64,000 nt of DNA from Dyadobacter soli (GTDB taxonomy: Bacteria; Bacteroidota; Bacteroidia; Cytophagales; Spirosomataceae), in assembly GCF_900101885.1 (NCBI RefSeq), contig NZ_FNAN01000012.1, positions 124,001-188,000 on the forward strand, in the 5' to 3' direction. Both the position numbers and the translations under genes were made by a program. Below are positions 25,849-34,364 of the stretch, in pieces (positions within the stretch are counted from its first letter, which is position 1; each line of letters starts with the position of its first letter). The notes beneath the pieces are model-generated. The model did no database searches and was not told the DNA's origin. It saw nothing but the letters and a program-made list of their open reading frames with translations.

Positions 25849-27381
25849 CTAGTACCCCTCGTTCTGCTGCCACTTCGGGTTCCGGGCCATTTCGTTCACC
25901 GGAATCGGCGCCAGGTACTTCTGGGCAAAATTGGTATTGGCAGGAATCGGGTTCTCTTCCGCACTGCGCTCGGCCACGATTTTGGGCAACAACTGCAACC
26001 GCACAATGTCGAACCAGCGCACGCCAAACTCGCCCGCGAACTCGTACGCACGCTCGTACACGACCGAATCGCGGAATGCGGTAGCCGAAAGTCCAGGCGT
26101 GAGGTTCGGCAAGCCTGCGCGTTTCCGCACCTCGTTGATCGCCGCGTAACTCGCTGCCGTAGGGCCGCCTCCCGACATCGCAGAAGCCTCGGCATAAGCC
26201 AGCAATACGAGCGGATAGCGGATAATATCATACACCTTATTGGTACTCGGGTTGATCGAATTAATGGCCGTCTCCGTTTCCGAAACGCCGTCGCCATTCA
26301 ACCCTGCGCGGAATTTCTTGTAGTAAGGATGCCGCGCATGCGTTTCGGGCGAATCCCAGGACACGAGTTTAAAAGTCTTGCCGTCAGGCTGGCGCAGTTT
26401 CAGAGTCGTGTAAAAGGTATCGTCGGTACGTTTGCATTTCGGGGCCTTTTTGTAAAAGTTGATTTCGGGATAATAATCGTCCCATCCGCTCGAACCGTTG
26501 GTAGCCACCTCGTCCAGAGGAACGCAGGAAGAACCCGCGCTGCGCAATGGCAAGCCGCCATTCACATTGTATTGCAACCCGAAAATAGATTCAGGACCAT
26601 TGTTGGTTGTGAAAACCTGCGCGTAAGGTGTACTCAGATTGAACTGCGCCGATTTCATCACGGCGTCGGCTTCGGCGGCGGCCTGTGCGTAGTTGGCGGT
26701 TTGGTTCAATGGCCAGCCTGTCATGGTCAGGTACACATCGGCGAGTAGCGAGCGGGCGGCCATCTGATCGGCTTTGCCCGGTGCACCGTCGAATTTGACC
26801 GGTAGCATTTCCTTCGCTTTCTGCAAATCGGCGATAATGGCTTCGTACACTTTCTCTATCGGGTCGCGGTCGGGACGATCGTCGACATCGATGGGCGTCA
26901 GGATCACCGGTACCGGACCGAACGTGCGCACAAGATAGTAGTAACCCAATGCGCGCAGGAAGTAAGCCTGCCCAGCCGATTGGTTCTTCTGCTCGTCGGT
27001 CGAATTCACTTTGGCATAATTCGCAATCACATTGTTGGCCTGGTAAATGCCCTGCCACGGCCCCTGCCATTGCGCCACCATGCTGAGGTTGCCGCTACCG
27101 CCACTCAGCCGGTCGAAAAGGCGGAAATCTTCCTTGTTCAAACCGGGGTCGGTCGTAAAATCGTCGGAGCCGAAATAGGAAGTACTCCGGTTGGTAAAGC
27201 CCCAGGCGCCGTCACGGGCAAACTGGACGTAAATCGCCGACACGGCTCCATCCAGATCGGACTGGGTTTTGAAATAAGTGCCCGGCGTGAGGTTGGCCTT
27301 AGGGTCCTCGGTCAGGTTCTGGCACCCCGAGAATGCCGCCGCACCCAACAGGATCGATAGTATTGAATATTTGATTTTCAT
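25849..27381 (-). CDS. SusD/RagB-family outer-membrane lipoprotein
   Basis: Glycan-binding partner of the SusC transporter. The ATG at 27381 is chosen over upstream codons because it begins a lipoprotein signal (lipobox AFSGC near residue 18). The 510 residues show the RagB/SusD pattern: GTYFKTQSDLDGAVSAIY, RALGYYYLVRTFGPVPVI, ARSLLADVYLTMTGW and the C-terminal YERAYEFAGEFGVRWFDIVR. Start is 28 nt after the SusC stop, as is usual for the pair. The ligand cannot be predicted. Confidence 0.95.
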   Translation of the reverse strand: MKIKYSILSILLGAAAFSGCQNLTEDPKANLTPGTYFKTQSDLDGAVSAIYVQFARDGAWGFTNRSTSYFGSDDFTTDPGLNKEDFRLFDRLSGGSGNLSMVAQWQGPWQGIYQANNVIANYAKVNSTDEQKNQSAGQAYFLRALGYYYLVRTFGPVPVILTPIDVDDRPDRDPIEKVYEAIIADLQKAKEMLPVKFDGAPGKADQMAARSLLADVYLTMTGWPLNQTANYAQAAAEADAVMKSAQFNLSTPYAQVFTTNNGPESIFGLQYNVNGGLPLRSAGSSCVPLDEVATNGSSGWDDYYPEINFYKKAPKCKRTDDTFYTTLKLRQPDGKTFKLVSWDSPETHARHPYYKKFRAGLNGDGVSETETAINSINPSTNKVYDIIRYPLVLLAYAEASAMSGGGPTAASYAAINEVRKRAGLPNLTPGLSATAFRDSVVYERAYEFAGEFGVRWFDIVRLQLLPKIVAERSAEENPIPANTNFAQKYLAPIPVNEMARNPKWQQNEGY

Positions 27382-27409
27382 AATGCGCTTTTTAAATGTC
27401 ATGAAACCA

Positions 27410-30400
27410 TTACAATCCCAGCCGCAAACCGGCCGTGTAAGTCTTGGCATTCGGGATCACACCCATTTCCAAACCCTGGGTAATGGCATTGAAGCCATTC
27501 GAAACCTCGGGATCGTAGCCCGGGTATTTTGTGATCATGAACAGGTTCTGGCTGCTCACGTACACTTCCAGGTTACGGACCCTGATTTTATTCAAGATCA
27601 CGGCAGGCAGCTTGTAAGTCAGCGATACGTTTTTCAGCTTGATATAACTCGCATTGTACACATACCGGCTGCTGTTATTAAAGTTCTTGCTGGTATTGCT
27701 GAATGCCGGGTTGTCGGTCTCATTCTGCGGCGTCCAGATGTTGAGCGCGTCCTGCGTGGTAGCATTCCGCTGATCACCCAATCCGCCCCAGAGATAAGCG
27801 AGGGTTTGCGAATAAATCTGGTTGCCGTGCGTGCCCTGGAACATGAAGCTCAGCGAGAAATCGCCATAGCTCACGTCATTGATAAACCCGAAGGAATACT
27901 TGGGCGTACCGTTTCCGATCGGCATGCGGTCGGCGGCGGTGTAGGCGTGGTCGCCGTCAATGTCGGTGTATTTGGCGTCGCCGGGTTTCATGCCGTATTT
28001 GGTAGCCTCTTCGGCTTCGCTGGATTTCCAGGTACCGAGGAACTGGTAACCGTAAAATTCGCCCAAAGGCCGTCCCACACGCAGAATGGAAGCGCTGTTA
28101 CCCGCCGAACCGATACCATTTACGATCACATTGTCAAGCCCGCCCAGGTCGGTTACCTTGTTCCGGTTGAATGAAATATTGAAATTGGTCGTCCAGCGCA
28201 GTTTGCCCGAAACTACCGGCGTGCCGCCTACCGAAAACTCGATCCCGCGGTTCTCCACGCTTCCGATGTTGCGCAGGTAATCGCCGCCACCCATGTAAAA
28301 TGGCGCCTGATAGTTATAAAGCAGGTCGGAAATGTTCTTTTTGTAGGCATCCGCCGTGAATGTCAACCGGCCACGGAGGAAGGACGCATCCAAACCGACG
28401 TCAAACTGCTCGGTACGCTCCCATTTCAGGTTTTTGGAAACCGGCGCGCCCAGTGGTGTGGCGACGCTCGGCGTAGAACCGTCGTAGTAATATGCCGGTT
28501 GCGGGCCTCCTGTGCTGATCTGCGCGATGGTTGCGTAGGCGCCCACAGCCTGGTTACCGGTTTGTCCATAGCTCGCGCGCAGTTTCAGGTCGGAAAACAC
28601 GCGGGAATCTTTCATAAAGTTCTCATTGGCCACATTCCAGCCCAATGCCAGCGATGGAAAAGTGCTGTATTTCTGAGTCAGGTGGGAAGAACCATCGGTA
28701 CGGACTGCCGCAGTGAGCAGGTATTTGTCTTTGTAGGAATAATTAACCCGTCCCATGTACGATTGCAATGCATCCTGCGAATAGCCCGAGCTGGTTAGCT
28801 GCGTAGCACCGAGGCTCAGGTTATAGTATCCCAAAGCGTAGGACGACAGGTTATTAGCACGCGCATTCAGGGAAGTATTATTGCCATTTTGCTGCTCGTA
28901 CAAAGCCGTAACCGTGATCGAGTGGTCGCCGAAGGTGTTTTTGTAAGTCAAAAAATTACTGTTCTGGAAAAACCCGCCGCGTGACGCATTGCCTTCCGCG
29001 TACAAAACGCCATTGGTCGTACCCGGCCCGAACAGGTTTTGTGTGAAGCCTGTGCGGATTTCGTAAGTATTTATTGTTGTAAACGAAAGCCCTTTCAGAA
29101 TGCGGTAGGTCAAAATCGCCGTACCGGTCACATTCGCCTGGCGGTTATCGAACTGCTGGTTGGTGGCCCTTGAAATGGGATTGTACTGGATCGAACCATA
29201 AGGCGCGGTGTAAATGAACTGGCCGGTCGCCGGGTCGCGTACGGGCGAAGTCGGGTCCCATTCGGTAGCTTGCGTAAACGGATCGACCAAATCCCCTGAA
29301 TAGCCATTGTTACGGCTTTGGGGCAGCATTGCCGCTACATTGAATTTCAAATCGATTTTATCGTTCAGCTTCGCGTCGATGTTCGCGCGCAGGGTAGTTC
29401 TTTTATAATATTGGTTCAAAATCAAACCCGGCTGATCGAGGTAGTTGGCTGAAAACAGATAGCGGATATTGGAAGAACCGCCCGACACATCGAGCTGGTA
29501 ATTCTGTATCCACGGCTCCTGGTGCAGCTCGTCCTGCCAGTCGGTACCGCCATTGGCTTTCAGTTCGGCGAGCCGCTGGTCGGAGAATGCAGGCGCATTT
29601 CCGGTTGAAGCAAACTGCGCATTCACGGTTCTGGCAAAATCATATGCATTCATCAGATCCAGCTTACGCGGAATGCTCGCCTTGCTGAACCAGGTGCTGA
29701 AATTAACCCTTGCCTTACCCTCCTTGCCCGTTTTGGTAGTGATCAAAACCACCCCGTTCGAACCTCGCGAACCGTAAATAGCTGCCGAGGAAGCATCTTT
29801 CAGGATTTCGAGCGACTCGATATCATTGGGATTAATGGACTCGATATTACCGCCCACAAAACCGTCGATCACATACAACGGCTCGTTGTTACCGGTAATG
29901 GAGTTCGCCCCGCGAATGCGGACGTTCAATCCACGCCCGGGCTGCCCGCTCGAACTCGAAACGGTGACGCCCGAGGTGGTTCCCTGCAATGCCTGCTCCA
30001 CGCGCACCAGCGGACGTTTGGCGATTTCACGTGCCGAAACACTGCTGGAAGCACCGGTGACGTCGCTCTTGCGCTGCTCGCCGTAGCCTACAACCACGAT
30101 TTCGTCCAGCCCGCGCTCGCTTACCTGCATGCTCACGTCAATGCTCGTGCGCCCGCCTACGACCACTTCCTGGCTCGCATACCCCACGAAACTATACACC
30201 AGCACCGCACCGGATGCCGATTCGTCCGGGATTTCGAGCTCATACTGGCCTTCCGCATCGGTGGTAGTACCGCGCTGGGTGCCTTTGAGTACAATGCTCA
30301 CGCCGGGTAATGCGTCGTTCTTCTCATCGGTGACCTTACCGCGGATATTGATCACTTTCGGAGCCGCATCCGGGCTGACAGTGCTTGCACCGGGCTGGTT

Positions 30401-30823
30401 ATCCAGCGATGACTCTGCACCGGCCGGCACTGTTTGGGCCGGTGGCAGCTGAGTTTGGCGCAGGCTTTGTTTCAGTTCGCGTACCGAGCCCGCGTCGGCG
30501 TCTTTGGGAAAGATGGCGTAGATCTTGCCATGCTTTTTGTATTCCAAACCGTTCGCTTTCAGGACACGGTCAAGTGTTTCCTCTATCGCTTCTCCGTTAC
30601 GGCTCTGGTACTGCACCTGCAACGACTTGATTTTGTCATTGTGGTACATAAAATATACGGAATGCCGCTTTTCGAGGTCGCGCAGGACCTGGTCGAGGCT
30701 TCGGTAGGATGGCTGCTCGCTGCGTTGGGGTTGCGGGACCTGCCCGCGGGCGAACGTCTGGGCATTCGCCACAGAACCGCCTACGCATAGCAATCCCATC
30801 ATGAGTAAGTCGATCTTTTTCAT
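27410..30823 (-). CDS. SusC/RagA-family TonB-dependent transporter with STN domain
   Basis: Outer-membrane glycan importer of about 1137 residues. Order of parts: signal peptide (ending VANAQ), secretin/TonB short N-terminal (STN) domain about 40-105, a Pro/Gln/Ala-rich linker, CarboxypepD_reg domain (INIRGKVTDEKNDALPGVSIVL onward, about 160-240), SusC plug (GLDEIVVVGYGEQRKSDVTGA-like, ending SAAIYGSRGSNGVVLITTK), beta-barrel to the C-terminal GLRLGL. The STN domain and the adjacent FecR/sigma genes mark it as a transducer type that signals through the anti-sigma factor. Either ATG at 30823 or 30829 is possible. Confidence 0.96.
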   Translation of the reverse strand: MKKIDLLMMGLLCVGGSVANAQTFARGQVPQPQRSEQPSYRSLDQVLRDLEKRHSVYFMYHNDKIKSLQVQYQSRNGEAIEETLDRVLKANGLEYKKHGKIYAIFPKDADAGSVRELKQSLRQTQLPPAQTVPAGAESSLDNQPGASTVSPDAAPKVINIRGKVTDEKNDALPGVSIVLKGTQRGTTTDAEGQYELEIPDESASGAVLVYSFVGYASQEVVVGGRTSIDVSMQVSERGLDEIVVVGYGEQRKSDVTGASSSVSAREIAKRPLVRVEQALQGTTSGVTVSSSSGQPGRGLNVRIRGANSITGNNEPLYVIDGFVGGNIESINPNDIESLEILKDASSAAIYGSRGSNGVVLITTKTGKEGKARVNFSTWFSKASIPRKLDLMNAYDFARTVNAQFASTGNAPAFSDQRLAELKANGGTDWQDELHQEPWIQNYQLDVSGGSSNIRYLFSANYLDQPGLILNQYYKRTTLRANIDAKLNDKIDLKFNVAAMLPQSRNNGYSGDLVDPFTQATEWDPTSPVRDPATGQFIYTAPYGSIQYNPISRATNQQFDNRQANVTGTAILTYRILKGLSFTTINTYEIRTGFTQNLFGPGTTNGVLYAEGNASRGGFFQNSNFLTYKNTFGDHSITVTALYEQQNGNNTSLNARANNLSSYALGYYNLSLGATQLTSSGYSQDALQSYMGRVNYSYKDKYLLTAAVRTDGSSHLTQKYSTFPSLALGWNVANENFMKDSRVFSDLKLRASYGQTGNQAVGAYATIAQISTGGPQPAYYYDGSTPSVATPLGAPVSKNLKWERTEQFDVGLDASFLRGRLTFTADAYKKNISDLLYNYQAPFYMGGGDYLRNIGSVENRGIEFSVGGTPVVSGKLRWTTNFNISFNRNKVTDLGGLDNVIVNGIGSAGNSASILRVGRPLGEFYGYQFLGTWKSSEAEEATKYGMKPGDAKYTDIDGDHAYTAADRMPIGNGTPKYSFGFINDVSYGDFSLSFMFQGTHGNQIYSQTLAYLWGGLGDQRNATTQDALNIWTPQNETDNPAFSNTSKNFNNSSRYVYNASYIKLKNVSLTYKLPAVILNKIRVRNLEVYVSSQNLFMITKYPGYDPEVSNGFNAITQGLEMGVIPNAKTYTAGLRLGL

Positions 30824-30859
30824 GAGCATTGGTTGAAGGTTTCGATAAAATTTTAGCTG

Positions 30860-31888
30860 CTAGTCAGGTCGGCCCCGGATCGTCACCCGGTGCTCCTCGT
30901 GTGTAATGGTTATGGGAAGGATGCTTTCAAGTGCGCTGAGCAGATCGCCCATGTTGTCGGTCGGGACGATGCCATTCACAATTTGCCTTTTCAATGAATC
31001 ATTTTCGATGGTAACGGTCACTCCATACGTTTCCTGAATAAGCACGGCGATTTCGGCCAGCGACGCATCGTTCAACGTCCAACGGTTATTTTTCCAGGAA
31101 TACATCGGGCTTGCGTCGGGCAGGTGGCGTACGTGCAGGCGCTGTTTACTACGGGAGAAATCGACCAGGTCGCCGGGCTTCATCCGGATCTCCTTTTCGG
31201 ACCGGTCATGCAGCTGCAAATGCACCAGGCCTTCGCTCAGTACTACCTGCGTCTGATCCTGCCGGGTATTGACATTGAATTCCGTCCCGCGCACCTCCAC
31301 ATTCAAGTCGTGTGTGTGAACGGTAAATTTCACCGCGTGCCCCGCTTTTTTCAGTTTACTTACACTAAAAAACGCCTCGCCTTCCAGCCACACCTCACGC
31401 TCGGTACGCCTGCCCCAGCGATCGGCCACACGCATGCTGGAATTCGCATTCAGCGTCACCAAGGTACCATCGGGCAGCAATACCCGCCGCGATTCGCCGA
31501 ATGCGGTGTGGTAGGTATGCTTCTGGCCCGTCCGGTAAAAATACCCGCCGAATGCGACGAGGAGCAACACCACCGCCGCAGCGGCTTTCAGCCAAATCAC
31601 CCGGTTTCTGAAATTGATTACTTTCCGATTTTTCCCTTCTTCAATGCCCTGCCAAATGCGGTCGACGGTCTCCGAGCCCGGTGCCGGAACTTCATCAGAA
31701 GCGGCGAGCAACACCATTTGGCGTGCCAGTTCGATGTCGCGGGCTTTGGTGGGATTGTTTTTCAGCCAATCGAGCCAGAAGTGCTCCGCTTCGGGCGTAG
31801 GATGAAGCACCCAGCTGCAAAAAAATGCATCGGTTGCAAAATCCTCCGGCTCAAATGACAAATAGTACATTGGAAAGTCTGGTTTCAT
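30860..31888 (-). CDS. FecR-family anti-sigma factor
   Basis: Inner-membrane anti-sigma factor/regulator of 342 residues. A cytoplasmic helical part (about 1-85, FWLDWLKNNPTKARDIELAR), one TM helix (about 98-118), a periplasmic FecR domain (about 125-235, LPDGTLVTLNANSSMRV, EVWLEGEAFFSV, VEVRGTEFNVNT) and a C-terminal DUF4974 domain (SLAEIAVLIQETYGVTVTI) that contacts the STN domain of SusC. It is 30 nt upstream of susC and separated from the sigma gene by a 354-bp repeat-rich gap, wider than usual. A short hairpin (CCTCCA/TGGAGG, 31889-31909) abuts its start codon. Confidence 0.93.
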   Translation of the reverse strand: MKPDFPMYYLSFEPEDFATDAFFCSWVLHPTPEAEHFWLDWLKNNPTKARDIELARQMVLLAASDEVPAPGSETVDRIWQGIEEGKNRKVINFRNRVIWLKAAAAVVLLLVAFGGYFYRTGQKHTYHTAFGESRRVLLPDGTLVTLNANSSMRVADRWGRRTEREVWLEGEAFFSVSKLKKAGHAVKFTVHTHDLNVEVRGTEFNVNTRQDQTQVVLSEGLVHLQLHDRSEKEIRMKPGDLVDFSRSKQRLHVRHLPDASPMYSWKNNRWTLNDASLAEIAVLIQETYGVTVTIENDSLKRQIVNGIVPTDNMGDLLSALESILPITITHEEHRVTIRGRPD

Positions 31889-31924
31889 CCTCCAAAAAAC
31901 AAATGGAGGATTGCAGTGCAGATT

Positions 31925-31948
31925 ACCCCAGAGAATGGGGTTTTTTTT
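31925..31948 (+). terminator. Weak terminator-like hairpin on the plus strand
   Basis: ACCCC-loop-GGGG followed by eight T. The stem is only four G-C pairs and there is no plus-strand gene to terminate, so it may be fortuitous or stop antisense transcription into the sigma/FecR gap. Confidence 0.3.
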
Positions 31949-32014
31949 ACAAAAATTTTAAATAGCTGAGAACAGAGCTTTCAAACAGCTGAAAAGCTTG
32001 AAACAAAGCTTCTG

Positions 32015-32242
32015 ATACTTCCTTCCGTCATTTAAAAATGACGGCAATGGATTGATCTTTTTGTTACTGTTTTCAAATCAATGCAACAGAAAATCCAATG
32101 CCATACTTCCTTCCGTCATTTAAAATGACGGCAATGGATTGATCTTTTGTTACTGTTTTCAAATCAATGCAACAGAAAATCCAATAAAGCTCTTTCAAAT
32201 CAATGCAACAGCAAATCCAATGCCGTCATTTTTAAATGACGG
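32015..32242. repeat. 88-bp tandem repeat with embedded palindromes
   Basis: Unit 1 spans 32015-32102 and unit 2 begins at 32103 with only two single-base deletions. A third, partial copy (about 32193-32242) contains the unit's second half followed directly by the palindrome. Palindromes CCGTCATTT...AAATGACGG occur at 32025-32044, 32113-32131 and 32223-32242, the last immediately after the sigma stop. The unit's second half can form a long imperfect hairpin (GGATTGAT... against ...GAAAATCC). The rest of the 354-bp gap (31889-32014) shows only the two small hairpins listed. Confidence 0.92.
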
Positions 32243-32827
32243 TTAAAGAGTTAGGATGATCAATAGAGATAGGATAATCTCAGAATAGCCTGATAACAGC
32301 TCTCTCAGCCCTTTCATGGATTTTTGCAGGGTGTTGTGCACCGATTGCAGCGAGATGTTCATGATTTCGGCGATTTGCTGGTGGTTGAACTCGTGAAAGT
32401 AGCGCAGGTTCACCACCTCCTGCTGGCGCGGGGGCAGTTGCGTGAGTGCGCGGCCGAGCGCGCGGGAGCGGCCCTGCTCTTTCTCGGTGTCGATGAGCTC
32501 GCTTTCGGTGGAGACGGAGAAAAACCGGTGCTCGAAAGCGGAAAGCTCCGCCCCGGCACCGGCTGCGTTTCGGTTTAACGGATGCTGCGTGATCTTGCGG
32601 CGCAACACCCGGAAAAGATAATATTTGATGCTATCGGTGTCCGAAAGCCTTTTGCGGCTGTTCCAGAGTTCGATGAACATGTCTTGGATCGAGTCTTCGA
32701 CAAGCTGCGTGTCCACGGTAAGTTTATGGCCATACCGGTAAAGCATGTCGATATGGGATTTGTAAAGCATTGAAAAGGCCGTTTCATCCCCGCTTCGGAA
32801 ACTTCTCCACAAGTCTGAGTCATTCAT
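32243..32827 (-). CDS. ECF RNA polymerase sigma factor (FecI/SusC-linked type)
   Basis: Sigma-70 family ECF factor, 194 residues from the ATG at 32827. The longer frame from 32866 would begin upstream of the predicted transcription start and is rejected. Region 2 (about 10-75, SIQDMFIELWNSRKRL), region 4 (about 125-180, LPPRQQEVVNLRYFHEFNHQQIAEIMNISLQSV) and a hydrophobic C-terminal tail (SEIILSLLIILTL), typical of Bacteroidota PUL sigma factors, are all visible. It should direct transcription of the SusC/SusD genes when released by the FecR protein. Confidence 0.93.
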   Translation of the reverse strand: MNDSDLWRSFRSGDETAFSMLYKSHIDMLYRYGHKLTVDTQLVEDSIQDMFIELWNSRKRLSDTDSIKYYLFRVLRRKITQHPLNRNAAGAGAELSAFEHRFFSVSTESELIDTEKEQGRSRALGRALTQLPPRQQEVVNLRYFHEFNHQQIAEIMNISLQSVHNTLQKSMKGLRELLSGYSEIILSLLIILTL

Positions 32828-32863
32828 AGGAAATGGTGCCGGAAAAATGGTCTGTAAGTCCGG

Positions 32864-32871
32864 CAAACCTA
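32864..32871 (-). promoter_or_regulatory. Putative -7 promoter element of the ECF sigma gene
   Basis: On the minus strand the octamer reads TAGGTTTG, matching TAnnTTTG. It lies 37 nt before the ATG at 32827, which supports that start. Confidence 0.5.
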
Positions 32872-32982
32872 AAATCCTACCCTTAAAAAAAGCTTAACAA
32901 AGCATTAACAAGCCCCGTTTCAAGCCAATTTTTTAAACAATTTCAATAAAAAATTGTTCAATAGCCTTTTTACTACTGACTA

Positions 32983-34347
32983 TCAAGGCTTTAAAAGCGT
33001 ACCATCGCTCTTTCGCACCGTCCACCGAGACTTCGAACCAATCGGATATTTAGCCGCTTCCTTCTCATTAATGTCGATACCTAGGCCCGGCGTTTCGTTC
33101 ACATAATAATAGCCGTTCTTAATCGTCGGGCAGCCCGGAAAAACTTCCTGCACCTTCTCGCTGAACCGCTGCGACTCCTGGATACCGAAGTTCCATACCG
33201 CGATATCTATATTGTTGTTGGCGGCGTGCCCTACCGGCGAGGTATCACCCGGTCCGTGCCAGGCAGTTTTTACATTGAACCACTCGCCCAGTCGCGCCAC
33301 TTTCATAGCCGGGGTAATGCCGCCGAGTTGCGAAATGTGGCAACGGATATAGTCGAATAGCTGGTGCGCCATCGGGTCGCGGAATTCGTTGATATTATTA
33401 AAAAGCTCACCCATCGCGATCGGTACCGTGGTGCTCTGGCGCAGCTGTTTGAACCAGCCCATGTTCTCGGGCGAGAATGGATCTTCGATGAAATACGGAC
33501 GGTATTCTTCCAGGCCTTTGATCATGTTGATGGCGTCCATCGGCTCCACGAGCTCGTGCATATCGTGCAGCAGTTCAATGTCTTCACCACACCGTTTCCG
33601 CACGGCTTCGAACATCTTCGGAACCCGTTTCAGGTAGGTGCGCTGGTCGGAGAAGTCGTCGGAAGCCCTGCCGAAACCTGCCGTTTTGAAATCCGGCTTC
33701 ACCTCGTCCATAGCCCCTACCCCGCCGTAGCCGCCCTGCTGAATGCGGATGTGACGAAAACCTTCCGACATATATTGCTGTACCTTGTCGGCGATGGCCT
33801 CGGGCGTGGGGCCGCTTGCGTGCGTGTAGGTATCCACCGCGATGCGCGCCTTGCCGCCCAACAGCTGATACACCGGCATTTTGGCACGCTTACCCTTGAT
33901 ATCCCAAAGTGCCTGATCGAGGCCCGACAATGCATTGTTCAGCACGGGACCATTGCGCCAGTACGAACTCACGTACGCCGACTGCCACATATCCTCGATA
34001 TTGTCGACATCCTTCCCGACGCAAAACTCGTTCAGATAAATATTCACGGCCGGAATCACCACCATGGCACGTTGCGTGAATGTGGCGCAGCCCAGTCCGT
34101 ACAGTCCCGGTTCGGACGTTTCTACCTTCACGATCACCAGGTTGGAACCACCGGGCGCCGTGGTGATAGCGCTCACTTTGGTAATGGTCACAGGCGCCAT
34201 ACCCTTGGCATATTGTGGCGTTTCGTAGCGTTCGGCGCGTGCCTTGGGGCTCTCGAAGAGCGATAGCAGTCCGGCTGTGGAGCCTGCCGCGAGCAGCTTC
34301 ATCGCGTTCCGGCGGCTGGTTTCCGTGGGGTTTTCTTTTTTGTTCAT
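32983..34347 (-). CDS. Tat-exported ManD/RspA-type enolase-superfamily dehydratase
   Basis: Sugar-acid dehydratase candidate of 454 residues. The ATG at 34347 follows the PQQ gene stop by 17 nt and gives a twin-arginine-like signal (SRRNAMKLLAAG, then an Ala-rich end KARAE). The enolase N-terminal domain and barrel follow; barrel motifs match the D-mannonate dehydratase/RspA branch: HDMHELVEPMDA, FIEDPFSPEN, PIAMGELFNN, CHISQLGGITPAMK and TAWHGPGDTSPVGHAA with the catalytic His. The terminal NETPGLGIDINEKEA is also typical. Family members act on mannonate or gluconate or have weak activity, so the substrate is open. Last gene of the four-gene operon. Confidence 0.85.
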   Translation of the reverse strand: MNKKENPTETSRRNAMKLLAAGSTAGLLSLFESPKARAERYETPQYAKGMAPVTITKVSAITTAPGGSNLVIVKVETSEPGLYGLGCATFTQRAMVVIPAVNIYLNEFCVGKDVDNIEDMWQSAYVSSYWRNGPVLNNALSGLDQALWDIKGKRAKMPVYQLLGGKARIAVDTYTHASGPTPEAIADKVQQYMSEGFRHIRIQQGGYGGVGAMDEVKPDFKTAGFGRASDDFSDQRTYLKRVPKMFEAVRKRCGEDIELLHDMHELVEPMDAINMIKGLEEYRPYFIEDPFSPENMGWFKQLRQSTTVPIAMGELFNNINEFRDPMAHQLFDYIRCHISQLGGITPAMKVARLGEWFNVKTAWHGPGDTSPVGHAANNNIDIAVWNFGIQESQRFSEKVQEVFPGCPTIKNGYYYVNETPGLGIDINEKEAAKYPIGSKSRWTVRKSDGTLLKP

Positions 34348-34364
34348 TATGTACAGGTTTAGTG

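Noticed and set aside
25564..26748. 394-codon plus-strand frame covering the SusD gene
   Set aside because: Antisense to SusD and the palindromic gap; Arg/His-rich shadow without domains.
32015..32242. CRISPR-like array
   Set aside because: The whole 88-bp period is repeated, with no variable spacers and no cas genes.
32894..32910. Third TTAACA pair upstream of the ECF sigma gene
   Set aside because: Spacing is 11 bp instead of 10 and the flanks do not match the two strong boxes; probably chance in AT-rich sequence.
32930..32975. AACAATT/AATTGTT and AGCCTT/AAGGCT hairpins after the dehydratase gene
   Set aside because: Short or AT-only stems without a proper T-run; not convincing as a terminator.
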